A stretch of DNA of 64,000 bases from Micavibrio aeruginosavorus ARL-13 (GTDB lineage Bacteria; Pseudomonadota; Alphaproteobacteria; Micavibrionales; Micavibrionaceae), in assembly GCF_000226315.1 (NCBI RefSeq), contig NC_016026.1:186001-250000 (forward strand), given 5' to 3'. The position numbers and the translations under genes were made by a program. The notes under the pieces are model-generated. The model was not told where the DNA came from. It worked only from the letters and a program-made list of their open reading frames with translations, and ran no database searches. Shown piece by piece: positions 60,204 to 64,000 of this stretch; within the stretch, counting starts at the first letter, position 1; each line of letters opens with the position of its first letter.

Positions 60204-62270
60204 TTAAATCAAATCATCGATGGGCGCGGGGAGGGATCCCTGCGCCTTCATCGCATCATAGGCATTGTAGGGCAGGCGGACGCTGACCGCTGTGCCGATG
60301 CCGACGGTGGATTCGATGTGCAACGTGCCGCCGTGCAGTTCGATCAATTCCTTGGTGATTGCCAGACCCAGTCCCGTGCCCTCATGCTTGCGCGTGTAGT
60401 GGGATGCGGCCTGTTCGAAGGGCCTCGTGACGTTTTTCAACTTGTTGGCCGGAATGCCGATGCCTGTGTCGGTGACTTTGATCAGCACGTAATCATCGCG
60501 TTCCATGCAATCCACGCGCACCGATCCGCCCGCGTCGGTGAATTTCACCGCGTTGGACAACAGGTTCAACAACACCTGCATCACGGCGCGGCGATCAGCG
60601 ATGATTTGCAGATCTTCGTTCGCCATGTCGATGCTGACACGGATTTTGGCCTCGGTCGCGCGGCCCTCCATCATATGGACGGCCAGGCGAATGACCTTGG
60701 ATACGTTTAATTCTTCCAGATCCAGCTCATATTTCCCGGCTTCGATCTTGGACATGTCCAGAATATCAGCGATCAAATCGAGCAGATGTTCGCCGCTTTC
60801 GCGGATACCGCCGATATAATCCAGATAGCGGTCCGACCCGATGGGGCCGAGCAACTGGCGCTGCATCATTTCGGAGAATCCGATAATGGCGTTCAACGGC
60901 GTGCGCAGTTCGTGGCTCATATTCGCCAAAAACTGGGATTTCGCGGCATAGGCGCGCTCGGCGGCTTCCTTGGCTTCGTGCAGGTCGCGTTCGTACAGGG
61001 TACGGTCGGTGACGTCCTGCATGATACCGAACAGGGAAATCACTTCGCCGTCCGCATCGTTTTCGCAACGGCCTTCGCACCGGATATAACGCACTTCGCC
61101 ACTGGGGCGCAGGACGCGGAATTCCATTTCATATGGTTTTTGTTCGATGATCGCGCGCTGGAACGCCTGCAACAGGCGACCCACATCGCGGCGGTGGAGC
61201 AGGGCATTCACACTGTCCAACGTCGGATGAAATTCTTCCGGGTCGACACCGAAGATGCAGTAAATTTCTTCGGAAAAGATAATGTCGGTCGCGCCGACGA
61301 TCCAGCGCCAGTGGCCCATATGGCCGATGGCTTGGGCTTCGCGCAGCATTTGTTGCTGGCGGAACAGGGCGTCTTCTTGTTTTTTAATGGCGGTGACGTT
61401 GCGGCCCACGCTGTAAATCGCGTCGCCGGACCGTTTGTTGCGCCATTCCATCCACAATGATGCGCCGTCGCGGGTCAGCATGCGGCATTCGAAATCTATG
61501 ACATGGTCATGCACCGCGTCATCGGTCATCAAGGCACCAATGGCATTGCGCACCATGGCTTTATCTTCCGGGTGGATCGCGTCCAAAAAGCCCATGCGCT
61601 GCATCTGGCTTTCGGTGTAGCCCAGCGTATCGGCCATCACCGGGTTGATCCGGGTAAAACGGGCGCGCGTGTCGGATACGGCCATCAGGTCGGACGACAT
61701 CGCCATGAAATGCGCGGTTTCATCATTCGTGTTTTGGGTGTTGCCATGTTTTGCGGTGGCATCATCGGCACGGGTTTTCCATTCATTCCCGGCAATCCGG
61801 TCCAGCAGGCGCGCGGCCATGTCGGTATCCAGGCCCGCATTGCGTGCGGTTTCACCATCGGTGCCCGAGGCGATAATCAATCCGCGGCCATCGGCCATTT
61901 TCAGGCGATCAAACTGGTACGGGCCGCGCACGGGGGGCAATGCATGGCCGGTCTGAATATCGACCAGATGCAATCCTTCGCGCAGGCTGGACAGAATAGC
62001 GTTCGCGTCATCGCGGCGTGCACCGAACATGGAGGTTGCATGAAACGCATCATCGGGCTCAGCAAAGGTGAAAACACTGGTCAGGGCCCGGCCAATCAGA
62101 TCGGCGGGTTCAACACCGCAGAGCGCGGCAAAATCAGTCGTGGCAAAGAGGATTTTTCCATCCTGATCGGCGATCAGGCGCGGCACGCCGTCGTTCAGAT
62201 CATCCAAGACCCGGTTTGCGACCTGTGCGGTCGCGGAGCCTGTCGGGGTTTGGGTGTCCTTTGGGGCCAT
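60204..62270 (-). CDS. Soluble PAS-domain sensor histidine kinase
   Basis: This encodes 688 residues without membrane helices. PAS-type sensing segments lie at about 20-70 (RLIADQDGKILFATTDFAAL), 190-295 (FTRINPVMADTLGYTESQMQ) and 308-425 (WRWIVGATDIIFSEEIYCIF, with a PAC motif EMEFRVLRPSGEVRYIRCEG). The dimerisation helix carries SQFLANMSHELRTPLNAIIG with phospho-acceptor His453. The ATP-binding domain has NLLSNAVKFTDAGG, KVTDTGIGIPANKLK and GTGLGLAITKELIELHGG. No receiver domain is attached and no partner regulator is adjacent, so the output is unknown. Confidence 0.93.
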   Translation of the reverse strand: MAPKDTQTPTGSATAQVANRVLDDLNDGVPRLIADQDGKILFATTDFAALCGVEPADLIGRALTSVFTFAEPDDAFHATSMFGARRDDANAILSSLREGLHLVDIQTGHALPPVRGPYQFDRLKMADGRGLIIASGTDGETARNAGLDTDMAARLLDRIAGNEWKTRADDATAKHGNTQNTNDETAHFMAMSSDLMAVSDTRARFTRINPVMADTLGYTESQMQRMGFLDAIHPEDKAMVRNAIGALMTDDAVHDHVIDFECRMLTRDGASLWMEWRNKRSGDAIYSVGRNVTAIKKQEDALFRQQQMLREAQAIGHMGHWRWIVGATDIIFSEEIYCIFGVDPEEFHPTLDSVNALLHRRDVGRLLQAFQRAIIEQKPYEMEFRVLRPSGEVRYIRCEGRCENDADGEVISLFGIMQDVTDRTLYERDLHEAKEAAERAYAAKSQFLANMSHELRTPLNAIIGFSEMMQRQLLGPIGSDRYLDYIGGIRESGEHLLDLIADILDMSKIEAGKYELDLEELNVSKVIRLAVHMMEGRATEAKIRVSIDMANEDLQIIADRRAVMQVLLNLLSNAVKFTDAGGSVRVDCMERDDYVLIKVTDTGIGIPANKLKNVTRPFEQAASHYTRKHEGTGLGLAITKELIELHGGTLHIESTVGIGTAVSVRLPYNAYDAMKAQGSLPAPIDDLI

Positions 62271-62437
62271 TGATTTACCAACTTACGGGCCGTTTGGCCT
62301 CGTTATCCCTGTACAACTCACCGATTCGAATGGTTTCGAATCACATTTAACGCCTGCCATGATGACAGGCGGAGCGGGGCCTTTTCAACCAAAAGATTTT
62401 GGAAATTTGCGCGATTATTGAAAAAGATCGCTTGACG

Positions 62438-62731
62438 TTATGGATTTGGCTTGGGGAGTGACTGCACGCGATAAATCGCTTGCTCCACCACGGCGGCCAC
62501 ATGATCGGCATGATCCGGTGCATGTTGGTTCACATAGTTCATGATGGCGCAGAGTGTCGAGATCGGACGGGCCGGGGTCAGCGGCAAAGCCGGTGTATCC
62601 GCGCCATGGTGCAAGGCGCATTCATGGGTATTGGTGTCGATCGAAAAACACGCCCCACCCTCGTCCGGAGGCAGGCGGGTCAGCGCGTTGAGAACGTCGC
62701 GCAACGGCGTCAAATGATCCGGCAAATCCAT
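62438..62731 (-). CDS. Small orphan protein
   Basis: This encodes 97 residues rich in Pro, His and Ala (HECALHHGADTPALPLTPAR, YVNQHAPDHADHVAAVVEQA). There is no signal peptide. It lies about 170 bases upstream of the histidine kinase in the same direction. I do not recognise it; a stand-alone small regulator is one guess. Confidence 0.55.
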   Translation of the reverse strand: MDLPDHLTPLRDVLNALTRLPPDEGGACFSIDTNTHECALHHGADTPALPLTPARPISTLCAIMNYVNQHAPDHADHVAAVVEQAIYRVQSLPKPNP

Positions 62732-62847
62732 GGTCTTGGCACACCCAGTTTTATTTTTTGATTATGGGAAAATATACATCTGGATGGTGCGGTGCGTCAA
62801 GTTTGTTGGGGGAGTGCCGTGAGTCATTTTGTTCCTCTTGTTCTGTT

Positions 62848-62943
62848 CCCCCTCCCAGAGGGAGGGGGTTAGGGGGAGGGGCGTATGTTGGAAATGAACG
62901 ACGACCCGATCCCCCACCCCAGCCCTCCCCCTTTGGGGGAGGG
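62848..62943. repeat. GC-rich inverted-repeat pair (family A)
   Basis: CCCCTCCCAGAGGGAGGGG with TTAGGGGGAGGGG at the left, CCCCCACCCCAGCCCTCCCC and TTTGGGGGAGGGA at the right. It lies in the 304-base gap between the small orphan and the redoxin gene. Confidence 0.88.
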
Positions 62944-62978
62944 AGCTTCAATGACGCACAACCAACGGAGAGGGAGCA

Positions 62979-63025
62979 TAAAAAAGCGCCCTCCCCGAAT
63001 GACGCGGGAAGGGCGCTTTTTAAAA
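62979..63025 (-). terminator. Terminator after the redoxin gene
   Basis: AAAAAAGCGCCCTCCC and GGGAAGGGCGCTTTTT pair around a short loop with one bulge, and T-runs follow on both strands. It stands 11 bases past the leftward redoxin stop. Confidence 0.85.
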
Positions 63026-63035
63026 TTTTTCCAGC

Positions 63036-63641
63036 TTAATATTTCACGCCGCAGCCATAAGGTTGGCTGCTGGCGGTTTCCACCGGCTTCCCGGCGGCCA
63101 GATCGGCCAGCGCGGCGCGGACATAGTTTTTCGCCCCGGCGATGGTGGCGGGGTCCGCACTTTTGTTATCATCAATCGCACCGGCATAGACCAGCGTGCC
63201 TTCGCCATTGATCACAAACATATGCGGGGTCGTGCTGGCGCCATAGGCATGGCCGACGGTGCCGTCACCATCCAGCAGGTAAGCGGTGGATTTGAAACCA
63301 TCGCGGGTGATGATCTCTTCGGCTTGGGCACCGGTCACGTGGCCTTGTTTGCCTTCCGCGCCGGAGTTAATCACCAGCCAGACCACGCCCTGGCCCGTGG
63401 CTTCTTCCTGCAGGGTCTGCATGTTCTTGCTGTCGTAATGCTTGCGCACGAACGGACATTCGGCGTTGGTCCATTCCAGCACAACGGTCTTGCCCTTGAA
63501 GTCGGACAGGTTATGCGATGTGCCCTTGGAATCGGTCAGGGTGAAGGCCGGTGCGGCCTCGCCCACCGTTGCGGCGGCGTGTGCGGGCAATGTCGGGGCA
63601 AACATCAGGGCTGCAACAGCCGCGGCGAGCAGGATTTTCAT
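63036..63641 (-). CDS. Periplasmic redoxin (AhpC/TSA, thioredoxin-like)
   Basis: This encodes 201 residues with a Sec signal peptide (LLAAAVAALMFAPTLPAHA). The thioredoxin-fold core has GEAAPAFTLTDSKGTSHNLS, VVLEWTNAECPFVRKHYDSK and ASTTPHMFVINGEGTLVYAG. A single Cys precedes PFVRKHY; the C-terminal half of the usual pair is absent, so it is peroxiredoxin-like or one-Cys. A C-terminal Cys (QPYGCGVKY) may act as resolving residue. It is followed upstream by a DsbD-like gene, suggesting that gene reduces it. Confidence 0.9.
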   Translation of the reverse strand: MKILLAAAVAALMFAPTLPAHAAATVGEAAPAFTLTDSKGTSHNLSDFKGKTVVLEWTNAECPFVRKHYDSKNMQTLQEEATGQGVVWLVINSGAEGKQGHVTGAQAEEIITRDGFKSTAYLLDGDGTVGHAYGASTTPHMFVINGEGTLVYAGAIDDNKSADPATIAGAKNYVRAALADLAAGKPVETASSQPYGCGVKY

Positions 63642-63685
63642 GGTCGGTCTCTCTCCATTTATGGTGGGGTTTAAACGCAGGACAC

Positions 63686-64000
63686 TTACTCTTGATTGAT
63701 CACGCCCGCTACGATGCCGGGTGTCAGGATTTGTGGCAAGACCACCGCATCCGGACGTGTGCCGTTTACAGCAGGCGGATAGTACACGTAGAGCGGAACG
63801 CCATTGCGTCCATAGGATTCCAGAAATTTTGTGATTTCCGGATTCTGGTTGGTCCAGTCGCCTTTCAGGTAGGCGATGTTCTTGGCCTTGAACAAATTCA
63901 TCGTATCCATCGTGGCGATGGCGACGCGTTCATTGACCTTGCACGTAATGCACCATGCGGCGGTCATGTTGATAAACACGGCCTGATCGGTGGCCAGCAG
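63686..64000 (-). CDS. Thiol:disulfide interchange protein, DsbD-like, C-terminal part
   Basis: The gene enters from the right edge; 104 residues are visible. The sequence FINMTAAWCITCKVNERVAI is the thioredoxin-like C-terminal domain of DsbD/ScsB-type proteins, with the CxxC active site. LKGDWTNQNPEITKFLESYG, GVPLYVYYPPA and VLPQILTPGIVAGVI are typical. DsbD passes electrons from cytoplasmic thioredoxin to periplasmic partners. The stop is 44 bases upstream of the redoxin start, so the two are probably co-transcribed. Confidence 0.9.
   Translation of the reverse strand: MLATDQAVFINMTAAWCITCKVNERVAIATMDTMNLFKAKNIAYLKGDWTNQNPEITKFLESYGRNGVPLYVYYPPAVNGTRPDAVVLPQILTPGIVAGVINQE

Noticed and set aside
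244-62943. Repeated GC-rich palindromes as a CRISPR array
   Set aside because: Copies are far apart, inverted in pairs and not separated by uniform spacers.

Overview
The window is bacterial chromosome, densely coding with moderately high GC, and by gene content alphaproteobacterial: a membrane-anchored CycM-type cytochrome c, an FzlA-like GST-fold division protein, an MbfA-type ferritin/VIT iron exporter behind an Irr-like palindrome, a short PutA without a DNA-binding domain, and a tadA-rluB-rsmD cluster. Three tandem DotA/TraY-type proteins, large secreted subtilase-like proteins and unusual pilins make a predatory or host-associated lineage such as Micavibrio plausible. That placement is inference. 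I saw no rRNA, tRNA, insertion sequence, prophage or CRISPR array.

Layout. 1-4.2 kb: start of a leftward gene, a small membrane protein, a paraslipin/NfeD pair, an AT-rich membrane protein with three internal hairpins, a 59-residue gene and cycM. 4.2-15.3 kb: pepA-holC, the EF-P gene with its arginine rhamnosyltransferase (earP), a Sel1-like protein, a second pepA divergent from lptF-lptG, then mlaA and mlaC. 15.3-23.8 kb: three leftward DotA/TraY paralogues. 24-31 kb: ettA with an RseP-like protease, a hipBA toxin-antitoxin module with three evenly spaced operators, two TerD-domain genes and an orphan. 31-40 kb: xseA, an aminotransferase, putA, a cNMP-binding/EAL protein and mbfA. 40-42.7 kb: two divergent pilin-like proteins, one with a phage tail-collar-like tip and one with a von Willebrand A domain. 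42.7-49.8 kb: tadA, rluB, rsmD, a HAD hydrolase, uppP, small membrane proteins, and YceI plus a cytochrome b561-YceI fusion. 49.8-57.7 kb: three leftward secreted paralogues combining ankyrin-like, LysM-like and subtilase-like parts. 57.9-64 kb: fzlA, an SDR epimerase, a small orphan, a PAS histidine kinase, a small orphan, a redoxin and the end of a DsbD-like gene.

Envelope functions dominate: LPS export (LptFG), lipid asymmetry (MlaA, MlaC), lipid-carrier recycling (UppP), secretion-type membrane proteins, pilins and exported peptidase-like proteins. Two families of GC-rich inverted repeats are scattered between genes, and one supplies the last codons and stop of the aminotransferase gene. 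The strongest candidates for undescribed biology are the tail-collar and VWA pilin pair, the ankyrin/LysM/subtilase triplet and the DotA/TraY triplet.
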